64,000 nucleotides of DNA, from assembly GCA_016716475.1 (NCBI GenBank), contig JADJWG010000002.1, forward strand, positions 1-64,000. The letters run 5' to 3'. Positions 8,434-16,007 of this stretch are shown in pieces; positions within the stretch are counted from its first letter, which is position 1, and every line of letters begins with the position of its first letter. This stretch comes from Phycisphaerales bacterium (GTDB taxonomy: Bacteria; Planctomycetota; Phycisphaerae; UBA1845; Fen-1342). The notes under the pieces were generated by a model. That model was not told where the DNA came from, ran no database searches, and was given only the letters and a program-made list of their open reading frames with translations. The translations under genes and the position numbers were made by a program.

Positions 8434-9465
8434 CTACTGGTAGTTCACCATGACCGAATCGTACACCGTGTCCAGGATGACCCCTTCGTCGCGCAGCGCG
8501 TTCAACGCGGCCGGCATCGACTGCATCCCGTAACGCTGCCCCGTCGTGATGGCATTCCGCAAGTGATACGTGCCGCGGTTGCGCAACACGTTCCGCACGC
8601 CATCGGTCGCCACCAGGATCTCGCACGCGACCCGCTTCCCGCCGTCGATTGTCGGTAGAAGTTCCTGGTGTACCACGCCCAGCAGCGCTTCCGCGAGCAA
8701 TGCCCGCATGTGTCCGTCGCTGCCGTCCGGTGCATACGACAGCAGCCGCTCGATGATCTTGTCGATCGAGATGATGTGCAGCGTGGACATCACCAGCACG
8801 CCGGTCTCGGCGGCGGTCAGCGCAATCTTGATGGTCTCGTAGTCGCGCATCTCGCCGATCGCAATGATGTCCGGATCCTGCCGCAGCGCCGCCCGCAGTC
8901 CGCGGTGGAAGGAGGAAGTGTCCCGGCCGATCTCGCGCTGCCGCACGATCGATTTCTTATTGCGGTGCACGTACTCGATGGGGTCCTCGATGGTCACGAT
9001 GTGTCGACGGTGCTGCTCGTTGACATGATCGAGCATGCCTGCCAGCGTGGTCGTTTTTCCCTGACTCGTGCTGCCGGTGACGAGGATCAACCCCTTGCGC
9101 GCCACGGCAAGCTGTCCCACGATCGGCGGCAGCTTGAGCTGTGACAGTGGCAGGGGGGCACTCGACAACAGGCGGATGACAGCGCCGACGTCGCCGTCGT
9201 TGTAGCTGAGGTTCACACGGTAGCGGTGGTGCTCTTGGTCGGAGATGACGATGTCGAGGTCGCGATCGTGCTCGAACTCCAGTCGCTGCTCCTCACTCAG
9301 CAGGGCGAAACTGAGCTCGCGGGCCAGCCGCGCGGACAGCGCCTCGCGCGTTACCGGCTGGAGTTCACGCTCAATGCGGAACAGCACGGGCGACCCCGCC
9401 ACCAGATGCACGTCGTTCGCCCGCATGGCTCGGGCGCGTGCCAGGATTTCCATTACGTCTGCCAT
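8434..9465 (-). CDS. PilT/PilU-family type IV pilus retraction ATPase
   Basis: A 343-residue GspE/PilT-superfamily ATPase. Landmarks in order: N-terminal PAS-like domain beginning DVMEILARARAMRANDVHL; Walker A as GSTSQGKTTT (about residue 131, against the more usual GxTGSGKST); IEDPIEYVH; Walker B region DPDIIAIGEMRD; and the PilT signature GEMRDYETIKIALTAAETG followed by STLH. These ATPases drive pilus disassembly at the inner membrane. No other pilus gene is adjacent, although a pseudopilin is encoded at 42.9 kb. The Ser-Gln in the P-loop still leaves the essential G-K-T intact, so activity is expected. PilT versus PilU cannot be decided by eye. Confidence 0.9.
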   Translation of the reverse strand: MADVMEILARARAMRANDVHLVAGSPVLFRIERELQPVTREALSARLARELSFALLSEEQRLEFEHDRDLDIVISDQEHHRYRVNLSYNDGDVGAVIRLLSSAPLPLSQLKLPPIVGQLAVARKGLILVTGSTSQGKTTTLAGMLDHVNEQHRRHIVTIEDPIEYVHRNKKSIVRQREIGRDTSSFHRGLRAALRQDPDIIAIGEMRDYETIKIALTAAETGVLVMSTLHIISIDKIIERLLSYAPDGSDGHMRALLAEALLGVVHQELLPTIDGGKRVACEILVATDGVRNVLRNRGTYHLRNAITTGQRYGMQSMPAALNALRDEGVILDTVYDSVMVNYQ

Positions 9466-9624
9466 GGAGCTCCTCCTCGGATCGGGTTGGGGTCGGCGGC
9501 CGCCTCGATGCTATCCTAACGGCCCGAAGACCGGATCGCGCCCGGTGTGAAAGCATGTGCCGAGGCATGGACAGCTACGCGAGAGAGTCCTGCGGATCGC
9601 AACACGTGAAGGGAGTAGCGGCTG

Positions 9625-9960
9625 ATGTACGACTGCCTGACATGTGGGGCCTGCTGCCACGGACTGGATGTGTATCTGACCGAGGAGGATCAGGACCGCT
9701 TCGTCGGGGATCCGCAGCTCGGGCGCTACATCCGTGAGCACCCCTGGCGCGGACGCTTCCCGCTCATCTTCCTTCGCCGCGATGCCGAACACGACCGCTG
9801 CTTGGCGCTTGAGGTACGCGGGGAGCGGGTACGTTGCACGATCTACCCTGACCGGCCGTACCTTTGTCAAGAACTCGCGGTCGGCTCCGATGGCTGCGAA
9901 GAGGCCCGCCGCAAGAAGGGCTTACCGGTGGACTCCGCACCCCGCCCCGACGAAGTTTGA
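9625..9960 (+). CDS. YkgJ-family cysteine-cluster protein
   Basis: A 111-residue protein with the YkgJ/UPF0153 cysteine pattern. It begins MYDCLTCGACCHG, has a lone Cys at DRCLAL and another in VRCTIYPDRPYLCQEL, and ends with a Cys in the GCEEARR stretch. Family members bind zinc or an iron-sulfur cluster; the role is not established. The start is supported by GGGAG about 9 bases upstream. It is divergent from the pilT-like gene and lies 90 bases before the MFS transporter gene on the same strand, so co-transcription is possible. Confidence 0.88.
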   Translation: MYDCLTCGACCHGLDVYLTEEDQDRFVGDPQLGRYIREHPWRGRFPLIFLRRDAEHDRCLALEVRGERVRCTIYPDRPYLCQELAVGSDGCEEARRKKGLPVDSAPRPDEV

Positions 9961-10050
9961 TTCCCGGCCTCCGGCAGCCGCGTGGGAACACCTCGGCCCC
10001 ACGGCGCGCGGGTCAGCGGGTATCATTCCGGCCTTTCAGGAGGCCACCGG

Positions 10051-11433
10051 ATGGTGACACCCGCAGACCCAGCGCCGCCTGCGCCGGCGTCCCCCGCAGC
10101 CGCACCGTCCGTTGGTCCGCCGCCACGTCACATCACGAAGCTCTCGGTGGCAAGCTGGGTTCTTTACGATCTCGCGAACACCGTCTACTCAATGAATATC
10201 TCGTCCCTGTACTTTTCCCTCTGGGTGCGGGAGCAGGTCGGGATGGAGCGCGCGGATTTCGTTTTCCCGCTCACGATGGCTGTCGCGATGGGCACCATTT
10301 TCCTGCTCTCTCCGATTCTGGGAGCGCTGACCGATTTCTCCCGGCGCCGCGTGCCATTCCTGATGGTCTCGACGCTCATTTGCGTGGGTCTTACCGCGCT
10401 CCTGGGCCAGGGTGGGGAATGGCGGCTCACCTTCAGCTTGGTCTGTTTCGTCATTGCCACGATCGCCTTCAACGCCGGGCTGCAGTTCTATGATGCGCTG
10501 CTCCCCGAGGTGAGCACGGAGCAGAATCGCGGCTGGATCGGCGGGATTGGCATTGGGATCGGCTACTGCGGCTCCTTCCTCGGCATCGGCACGGGGTACT
10601 ACCTCACGCAGGTTCTCAAGCTAGACCTCGTCTCTATCTTCCCCACCTCCGCGGCGCTGTTCATCCTCTTCGCCTGGCCGGCCTTCGTCTTTGTCCGCGA
10701 ACGCGGCAACCCCGCCGCGCAGCCCTTCACATGGGGGCTGCTCGGGCAGGCCACGCGCCAGGTCTTCCATACCTTTCGGCACGTCCGGCAGTATCCCGGT
10801 CTGGCGCGTTTTCTCATCGGGCGGGTCATTTACACCGATCCGCTCAACACGGTGATCGCCATCATGGGCTTGTATGTGACCAATCTGGCGGTACGCGCCG
10901 GGCGCAGCGAGGCCGACGCAAGCGGGATTGCGCAGCAGATCCTGTTCGTGGCGGTGGCCTTCTCCGTGGCGGGTGGTTTCGCCTGGGGGCGGTTGGTCGA
11001 TTCCATCGGGCCGAAGCGCACGCTCCAGATCGTGCTCGTCGGCTGGATGGGCTGCCTGCTGGCCGGTGCCGCGATGGGGTTCTTCGGTTGGCCCATGCCG
11101 GTGTTCTTCGTGATCGCCTGTGCGACCGGGCTCTGCATGGGCGGAACCTGGGCAGCGGACCGGCCGCTCATGCTGCGGCTGGCACCGCCGCGCAGGATTG
11201 GTGAGTTCTATGGGCTCTACGGAATGGTGGGACGCTTCTCAGCCATCACCGGCCCTTTGATGTGGAGCATCGTGGTGGGCTACCTGTTCCGCCACGGTGA
11301 TCAGGCCATCGGCCAGGCGGTCGGCCTGCTCGTCATGCTGGTCTACATGGTGGTTGCGTTTTGCGTGCTGTGGCCGCTGTCCGATGCGCCACGCGCTTGG
11401 CCGCCGGATGAGTGCCGCGCCGACGAGATCTGA
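10051..11433 (+). CDS. UMF1/Atg22-like MFS transporter
   Basis: A 460-residue polytopic inner-membrane protein with about 12 hydrophobic segments. The ATG at 10051 is preferred to an earlier in-frame start because AGGAGG precedes it by 7 bases. A Pro/Ala-rich cytosolic leader of ~30 residues comes first, followed by SWVLYDLANTVYSMNI. This matches the SW-x2-YD-x-AN-[ST] signature of the UMF1 family (bacterial relatives of the yeast vacuolar exporter Atg22). The internal loop VRERGNPAAQP between helices 6 and 7 fits the MFS two-bundle fold. The substrate is unknown. It lies just upstream of the arsenic genes, but the 131-base gap and the separate arsR promoter argue it is not part of that operon. 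Confidence 0.87.
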   Translation: MVTPADPAPPAPASPAAAPSVGPPPRHITKLSVASWVLYDLANTVYSMNISSLYFSLWVREQVGMERADFVFPLTMAVAMGTIFLLSPILGALTDFSRRRVPFLMVSTLICVGLTALLGQGGEWRLTFSLVCFVIATIAFNAGLQFYDALLPEVSTEQNRGWIGGIGIGIGYCGSFLGIGTGYYLTQVLKLDLVSIFPTSAALFILFAWPAFVFVRERGNPAAQPFTWGLLGQATRQVFHTFRHVRQYPGLARFLIGRVIYTDPLNTVIAIMGLYVTNLAVRAGRSEADASGIAQQILFVAVAFSVAGGFAWGRLVDSIGPKRTLQIVLVGWMGCLLAGAAMGFFGWPMPVFFVIACATGLCMGGTWAADRPLMLRLAPPRRIGEFYGLYGMVGRFSAITGPLMWSIVVGYLFRHGDQAIGQAVGLLVMLVYMVVAFCVLWPLSDAPRAWPPDECRADEI

Positions 11434-11530
11434 CCTGCGGAAAAGTGTGCGGGTGACTGCCGGCGAACATCGCCCAAGCCCCTTTCCACGCAGAACTTCC
11501 CGCCGGTGCAGCTGCCGGCCACGGGGCCCC

Positions 11531-11579
11531 TTGCTTTCTAGCGCGGACAAGATATCATTTCGGCATGAAACGAAATGAT
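11531..11579 (+). promoter_or_regulatory. arsR promoter and operator overlapping the start codon
   Basis: A perfect 9-bp inverted repeat, ATCATTTCG (11554-11562) and CGAAATGAT (11571-11579), has an 8-base spacer that contains the arsR ATG (11565). The left arm overlaps a good -10 element, TATCAT (11553-11558), with TTGCTT 16 bases further upstream as a weak -35. Bound ArsR would cover the -10, the transcription start and the start codon, giving tight self-repression. The -10 sits only 6 bases before the ATG and no ribosome site is visible, so the mRNA may be leaderless. The repeat is seen directly; its role as the ArsR operator is inferred from position. Confidence 0.7.
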
Positions 11580-11960
11580 CATGCCATCTTGGGTACCCTC
11601 GCAACGATCGCCCGGGCTCTTGGCGATGTGAATCGACTGAGAATTCTGGCGGCCCTACGCACCGGGGAGTTGTGTGTCTGCCAACTGCTCGAGCTGCTCG
11701 GTCTCGCCGGGGCGACCGTTTCACAGCACCTTGCCACGCTGCGGACTGCCGGACTGATCGACACGCGTAAGGTCGGCCGCTGGGTTTACGTCGCGCGGCC
11801 CGTGGCACCGACACCGCTCGTGGCGACCACCCTCGCCAACTTGGACGAAGCCATCGAGCAGGATGCCACAGTTCGAGCGGATGGACGGAAGCTTGGCACG
11901 ATCCTGGCTATCGAGCCGGCCGAACTCGCACTGCGTCAGCGTGGCGGCTGCTGCGAGTGA
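11565..11960 (+). CDS. arsR: ArsR-family arsenic-responsive repressor
   Basis: A 131-residue winged-helix repressor. The N-terminal stretch ALGDVNRLRILAAL is followed by ELCVCQLLELLGLAGATVSQHLATLRTAGLI. It carries the classic arsenite-sensing Cys-Val-Cys (C37, C39) at the start of the DNA-contacting helix and the recognition helix TVSQHLATL. A further pair of cysteines lies at the very C-terminus (C129, C130), which could supply a third ligand for As(III). The protein should release DNA on arsenite binding and so open the downstream arsM-acr3 genes. Its promoter is overlain by a perfect palindrome. arsM begins 42 bases downstream. Confidence 0.93.
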   Translation: MKRNDHAILGTLATIARALGDVNRLRILAALRTGELCVCQLLELLGLAGATVSQHLATLRTAGLIDTRKVGRWVYVARPVAPTPLVATTLANLDEAIEQDATVRADGRKLGTILAIEPAELALRQRGGCCE

Positions 11961-12002
11961 GCACGAATTGCAGGTGTGACGAACATATGAAGGGAGCAGA
12001 AG

Positions 12003-12878
12003 ATGAAAGCGACGAACGTTAGCGAAGCGGAAGCCGTCCGCGCGCAGGTGCGCGCGGGTTACGCCGAGATCGCCCGGGTGGGCAACTTCACGACTGGGGA
12101 GGACCAGCTCTCCGGTGCTAGTGGCAGCGGTGGGTGCTGCGGTTCGGCGATGTCGGCCGACCAGCTCGCCGAGCGGATCGGCTATGCCACGACCGAACTG
12201 CGCGGCCTGCCGGAGGGTGCCAACCTGGGCCTCTCCTGCGGCAACCCGACGGCGCTTGCGGCTTTGCGGCCGGGAGAAGTCGTCCTTGACCTTGGCAGCG
12301 GCGGCGGGTTCGACGTGTTTCTCGCCGGCCCGCGCGTCGGTGCGACCGGGCGAGTGATCGGAGTCGACATGACCCCCGAGATGTTGACGCGGGCCCGAGG
12401 AAACCTCGCAGCGTATCAGCGCCGCACCGGGCTCGACAATGCCGAGTTTCGGTTGGGCGAGATCGAGCATCTGCCCGTGGCGGATGCGAGTGTGGACGTA
12501 GTGATATCGAACTGCGTCTTGAACCTCTCGCCGGACAAGCCGCAGGTGTGGCGGGAGATCGCGCGCGTGCTCAAGCCCGGTGGGCGCGTGGCGGTGTCGG
12601 ATCTGGCGTTGTTGCAACCGCTGCCGGAGGAGGTGCGCGGGATGGTTGCGGCGCTGGTTGGTTGCGTCGCCGGTGCGCCCCTGCTGAGCGACACACAGGC
12701 ATGGGCGCAAGCGGCAGGGCTCGTCGAGGTTGAGCTGGAGGAGAAGGGGGACTACGTGGCAGTGCAGACCGGTTCAAGCGACCCCCTGTATGAGCGCATC
12801 CGCACGGCACTCCCGGACGGCGCCACGCCAGCGGATTTTGTGACGAGTGTCAATATTACAGCGCGGAAGCCGGGTTGA
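12003..12878 (+). CDS. arsM: arsenite S-adenosylmethionine methyltransferase
   Basis: A 291-residue methyltransferase that methylates As(III) with S-adenosylmethionine, yielding volatile or less bound methyl arsenicals. The SAM motif I is VVLDLGSGGGFD (residues 93-104). The three catalytic cysteines of ArsM are present: C79 in LGLSCGNP, C171 in ISNCVLNLS and C221 in LVGCVAGAP. An extra Cys pair in GGCCGS (C45, C46) is also typical of the family. GGGAG lies before the ATG. It follows arsR closely and precedes acr3, consistent with one arsenic-inducible transcript. Confidence 0.95.
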   Translation: MKATNVSEAEAVRAQVRAGYAEIARVGNFTTGEDQLSGASGSGGCCGSAMSADQLAERIGYATTELRGLPEGANLGLSCGNPTALAALRPGEVVLDLGSGGGFDVFLAGPRVGATGRVIGVDMTPEMLTRARGNLAAYQRRTGLDNAEFRLGEIEHLPVADASVDVVISNCVLNLSPDKPQVWREIARVLKPGGRVAVSDLALLQPLPEEVRGMVAALVGCVAGAPLLSDTQAWAQAAGLVEVELEEKGDYVAVQTGSSDPLYERIRTALPDGATPADFVTSVNITARKPG

Positions 12879-12910
12879 AACAGATCGGAGAATTCACCTG
12901 TGCCGCCGTC

Positions 12911-12930
12911 AGGCCCGGCTGCGCGGGCCT
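12911..12930 (+). other. intra-operon hairpin between arsM and acr3
   Basis: AGGCCCG (12911-12917) and CGGGCCT (12924-12930) form a perfect 7-bp stem with a 6-base loop, without a following T run. It lies in the 162-base gap between arsM and acr3. It may act as a processing or partial-attenuation point lowering transporter mRNA; that role is inference. Confidence 0.4.
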
Positions 12931-13040
12931 GGCGCGCGGCTCGGCTTGGCGCTCCGAGTTGTGCCTGCCGTCGGCCGCCTCCAGTTTCCCGGTCCCCGTA
13001 GCTCATTGCGCCAACGTGAATTCACTCTCGGAGGTTGTCC

Positions 13041-14135
13041 GTGACAAACGCCGGGCCGCCACTCCGCAAGCAACTGTCCTTTCTCGACCGCTACCTGACG
13101 CTGTGGATCTTTCTTGCGATGGCGCTGGGTGTCGGGCTGGGCTATTTCGTACCGGATCTACATGGGGTGCTCGATCGCTTTTCCGTGGGTACCACCAACA
13201 TCCCCATTGCTGTGGGATTGATTCTGATGATGTACCCCCCGCTCGCGAAGGTGCGGTACGAGGAAATGGGCCGCGTTTTCCGCGATTGGCGCCTTCTCGC
13301 GCTTTCGTTGGCACAAAACTGGCTGATCGGCCCTGTGCTGATGTTTGGTTTGGCGGTCGCTTTCCTCTCCGGCCACCCGGAACTGATGGTCGGTCTGATC
13401 CTGGTCGGCATCGCCCGCTGCATCGCGATGGTATTGGTCTGGAATGAACTCGCCCGGGGCAGCAGTGAGTACGCCGCGGGCCTGGTGGCGCTCAACAGCG
13501 TGTTCCAGGTACTGACCTACGGCGCCCTCGCGTGGCTCTTCATCACCGTGTTTCCGGGTTGGCTCGGCCTCGATCTCTCGGAAGTGCAAGGCGCCGGCGG
13601 CAAAACGGTCGCGGACATCACAATGGGCGAAATCTTCGCCAGTGTGATGATCTACCTCGGCATTCCATTCGCGGCCGGGATCCTGAGCCGGGTGATTCTG
13701 TTACCGGCGCTGGGCCGGGCGTGGTATGAGCAGCGCTTCATCCCGGCAATCAGCCCGGTGACGCTCATCGCGCTGCTGTTTACGATCGTGCTGATGTTCA
13801 GCTTCAAGGGTGACAAGATCGTGGAGTTCCCCCTGAAGGTTCTGCTGGTGGCGATCCCCCTGACGATCTACTTCGCGATCATGTTCCTCGTCAGCTTCTT
13901 CATGGCGTGGAAAGCGGGTGCCGACTACGAGCGCAGCACGACTCTGGCTTTCACCGCCGCGGGGAACAACTTCGAGCTGGCCATTGCGGTGGCCATCGCC
14001 GTATTCGGTATTCGGTCGGACGTGGCGTTCGCGACGGTCATTGGGCCACTGGTAGAAGTCCCCGTACTGATCGGGCTGGTGCATGTCGCACTGTATTTCG
14101 GTCGATGGCTGTACGGCCGGCCGGTAGTGGCGTGA
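13041..14135 (+). CDS. acr3: ACR3-family arsenite efflux permease
   Basis: A 364-residue protein with 10 hydrophobic segments that exports As(III) across the inner membrane. The GTG at 13041 is preferred over a TTG six bases earlier because GGAGG sits exactly six bases before the GTG. ACR3 hallmarks are present: LDRYLTLWIFLAMALGVGLG at the N-terminus, the essential Cys in GIARCIAMVLVWN (helix 4), and the Glu in GNNFELAIAVAIAVFG (helix 9). It completes an arsR-arsM-acr3 set. No arsenate reductase (arsC) or arsA ATPase is nearby, so export is probably driven by membrane potential. Confidence 0.95.
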   Translation: MTNAGPPLRKQLSFLDRYLTLWIFLAMALGVGLGYFVPDLHGVLDRFSVGTTNIPIAVGLILMMYPPLAKVRYEEMGRVFRDWRLLALSLAQNWLIGPVLMFGLAVAFLSGHPELMVGLILVGIARCIAMVLVWNELARGSSEYAAGLVALNSVFQVLTYGALAWLFITVFPGWLGLDLSEVQGAGGKTVADITMGEIFASVMIYLGIPFAAGILSRVILLPALGRAWYEQRFIPAISPVTLIALLFTIVLMFSFKGDKIVEFPLKVLLVAIPLTIYFAIMFLVSFFMAWKAGADYERSTTLAFTAAGNNFELAIAVAIAVFGIRSDVAFATVIGPLVEVPVLIGLVHVALYFGRWLYGRPVVA

Positions 14136-14181
14136 CGGCACCGGCTGCATAATCACCCCCACGCTACAAGCCCGGAACGGC

Positions 14182-14514
14182 TCAGTACCGCGCGATGGTG
14201 GGGTCGATTTCCCGCGACCAGGCGTCAATCCCGCCTCGCAGACTTTGGACGCGTTCAAGGCCGGCCTCGGTGCGGAGCCAGTGTGCCACGTTCATGCTCC
14301 GCACGCCGCTGTGGCAGAAGACCACCAGGTCGCAATCCTCGGGAATCTCAGCCAGCCGCAGCGGGATTTCGCCCATGGGGATGTGCAGTGCGCCCTCGAT
14401 GCGGGCGAACTGCAACTCTTGATGCTCGCGGCAGTCGAGCAGTAACGGGCCACTCGTTCCACGGCGGGCTTGCAGTTCCTGGGGCGTGATTTCCAGCGGG
14501 CGGTTCTCTGGCAT
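14182..14514 (-). CDS. single-domain rhodanese-like protein
   Basis: A 110-residue single rhodanese domain. The ATG at 14514 is chosen because GGAGAG lies just upstream; the open frame continues further but without rhodanese similarity. Signature elements: LLLDCREHQELQFARIEGALHIPMGEI and the active-site loop CHSGVRS (C67), with the catalytic Cys present. Such proteins transfer sulfur or act as arsenate or phosphate-like anion handlers. It converges on acr3 with only 46 bases between. Single rhodaneses are sometimes found near arsenic genes, so a link to arsenic detoxification is possible but not shown. Confidence 0.9.
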   Translation of the reverse strand: MPENRPLEITPQELQARRGTSGPLLLDCREHQELQFARIEGALHIPMGEIPLRLAEIPEDCDLVVFCHSGVRSMNVAHWLRTEAGLERVQSLRGGIDAWSREIDPTIARY

Positions 14515-14941
14515 GATGACTCTCCGCAGTGTTGTGCCATCGGAATTTCGCCGCGTTGCGGCCAATCCAGGCGCGGGCCACGATTGTAGCCCGGTCCGGG
14601 GAGTGCGGTCGGGAACGGGCCGGCTGACTGGCTCGTCGTGAGTCACTGTTCGCAGGTTTCCAGCCGTGCCGTCAGGATTGAAAGTCGGCGGCTCACCCGG
14701 GTGCCCGTTGCGTGACCGGCGCAGATGGGATAAAGGATGGGGTGCTACGGCTTGATGTCGGCGAGTCGTGCCGGCCGGGTACCGCATGTGCAAAGTTTTG
14801 TCCGCTGGCCGCTGGTGGCCGAAGCGCGGATCGTGTACAAGTTCGACCCGTAGCCGGGCGTGAAAAACGGCGTGGTTCGGCGGGTATGTGGATTGGTTCC
14901 GAGCGCGGTTCCGACCTGCCGCGAGTGGAAGGCAAGAGGGC
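14515..14941. other. divergent intergenic region upstream of nuoJ
   Basis: 427 bases without a convincing gene lie between the rhodanese start and the nuoJ start. Upstream parts of the nuoJ frame stay open (an in-frame GTG at 14888), but the extra residues lack membrane character. No other nuo gene or remnant of nuoI can be recognised here. Presumably it holds both divergent promoters; no clear -35/-10 pair was identified. Confidence 0.6.
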
Positions 14942-15694
14942 ATGCCGACCTTTCTGGTTACGGCGCAAGCTTCGACTTCCGAATGGGATACGGCGATCTG
15001 GATGGTTGCCGCGCTGGTCCTTGGTGCGCTGGGTCTGTTCCTTGCGTTGCCTGGTGGCCGCGCCGACCTCTCGCGTGTCGGGCTGGTGTTGCTGGCGGCC
15101 GCGGGGGGCGTACTGCTGGTCCTTGCGGCGCGCTTGTTGCCGGCCGAAGCCACCACACAGTGGTTTGCGGTTTGTGCCTTGGTAGCCGTCTTCGGGGCCG
15201 TGCGGATGATCACGCATCGCAAGCCCGTATACAGCGCTCTCTACTTCGTGCTCGTCATTCTCTCCGTGGCAGCGCTGCTCCTGCTGATGCAAGCGGAGTT
15301 CCTCGCGGCGGCGCTGGTCATCGTGTACGCGGGTGCAATCCTCGTCACGTACCTGTTTGTAATCATGCTGGCACAGCAGGCGTATCTGCCGGCGTACGAC
15401 ACGCAATCGCGTGACCCGCTGTGGGGCTGTGTAGGTGGTTTTGCGCTCCTGGCTGTGATTACGATGCAACTCTTCCTTGGGCCGACGGACAGTACGGTCG
15501 CCTTCACCGCCCAGTCCGCGGCGTCGGCGGTGGGGAACGAAACGAACGTCGGAACGCCTTTGCTGACGCGCTACGTGATCGGGATTCAGATTGCCGGCGT
15601 GTTGCTGCTGGCGGCGATGGTGGGCGCGATCGCGATCGCGCGGCGGCAGATCGGCACGGTCGCGGAGCCCCTGGCCGGGGAGGGCGAGGACTGA
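14942..15694 (+). CDS. nuoJ: NADH-quinone oxidoreductase subunit J
   Basis: A 250-residue membrane subunit of complex I with five hydrophobic segments, a little longer than the usual 165-200 residues. The family landmarks are AVRMITHRKPVYSALYFVLV and LLLMQAEFLAAALVIVYAGAILVTYLFVIML (helix 3, with the pi-bulge region that takes part in coupling). The ATG at 14942 is chosen; an upstream GTG would add a charged segment unlike NuoJ. Its stop overlaps the nuoK start by one base. It is the first gene of a nuoJKLMN run. Confidence 0.93.
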   Translation: MPTFLVTAQASTSEWDTAIWMVAALVLGALGLFLALPGGRADLSRVGLVLLAAAGGVLLVLAARLLPAEATTQWFAVCALVAVFGAVRMITHRKPVYSALYFVLVILSVAALLLLMQAEFLAAALVIVYAGAILVTYLFVIMLAQQAYLPAYDTQSRDPLWGCVGGFALLAVITMQLFLGPTDSTVAFTAQSAASAVGNETNVGTPLLTRYVIGIQIAGVLLLAAMVGAIAIARRQIGTVAEPLAGEGED

Positions 15695-16005
15695 TGCTCG
15701 CCGCGTACCTTATCCTCGGCTCGGTGCTGTTCGCCCTGGGGCTCATCGGGTTCATGACCCGGCGCAACCTGATCATCATGTTCCTGTGCACCGAGATGAT
15801 GTTCCAGGGCATCATCGTGAATCTCGTGGCCTTCGGGCGCTACCCGTTGAACGGGGCGCCCACGTTTGATGGCCAGGTCTTTGCCCTGTTCCTGATTGCA
15901 GTGGCCGCGGCCGAGGCCGCGCTGGGCCTGGCACTGGTCGTGTTGCTCTACCGGTATCGCGGGACTCTCGATGCGAACGCGTTCACCCAGTTGAGGGATG
16001 ACTAG
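15694..16005 (+). CDS. nuoK: NADH-quinone oxidoreductase subunit K
   Basis: A 103-residue, three-helix subunit, the normal length for NuoK. It begins MLAAYLILGSVLFALG. The two membrane glutamates of the proton path are present in LCTEMMFQGIIVNLV and VAAAEAALGLALVVLL. The ATG shares its A with the nuoJ TGA stop, so translation is coupled. nuoL begins two bases after its stop. Confidence 0.96.
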   Translation: MLAAYLILGSVLFALGLIGFMTRRNLIIMFLCTEMMFQGIIVNLVAFGRYPLNGAPTFDGQVFALFLIAVAAAEAALGLALVVLLYRYRGTLDANAFTQLRDD

Positions 16006-16007
16006 CC

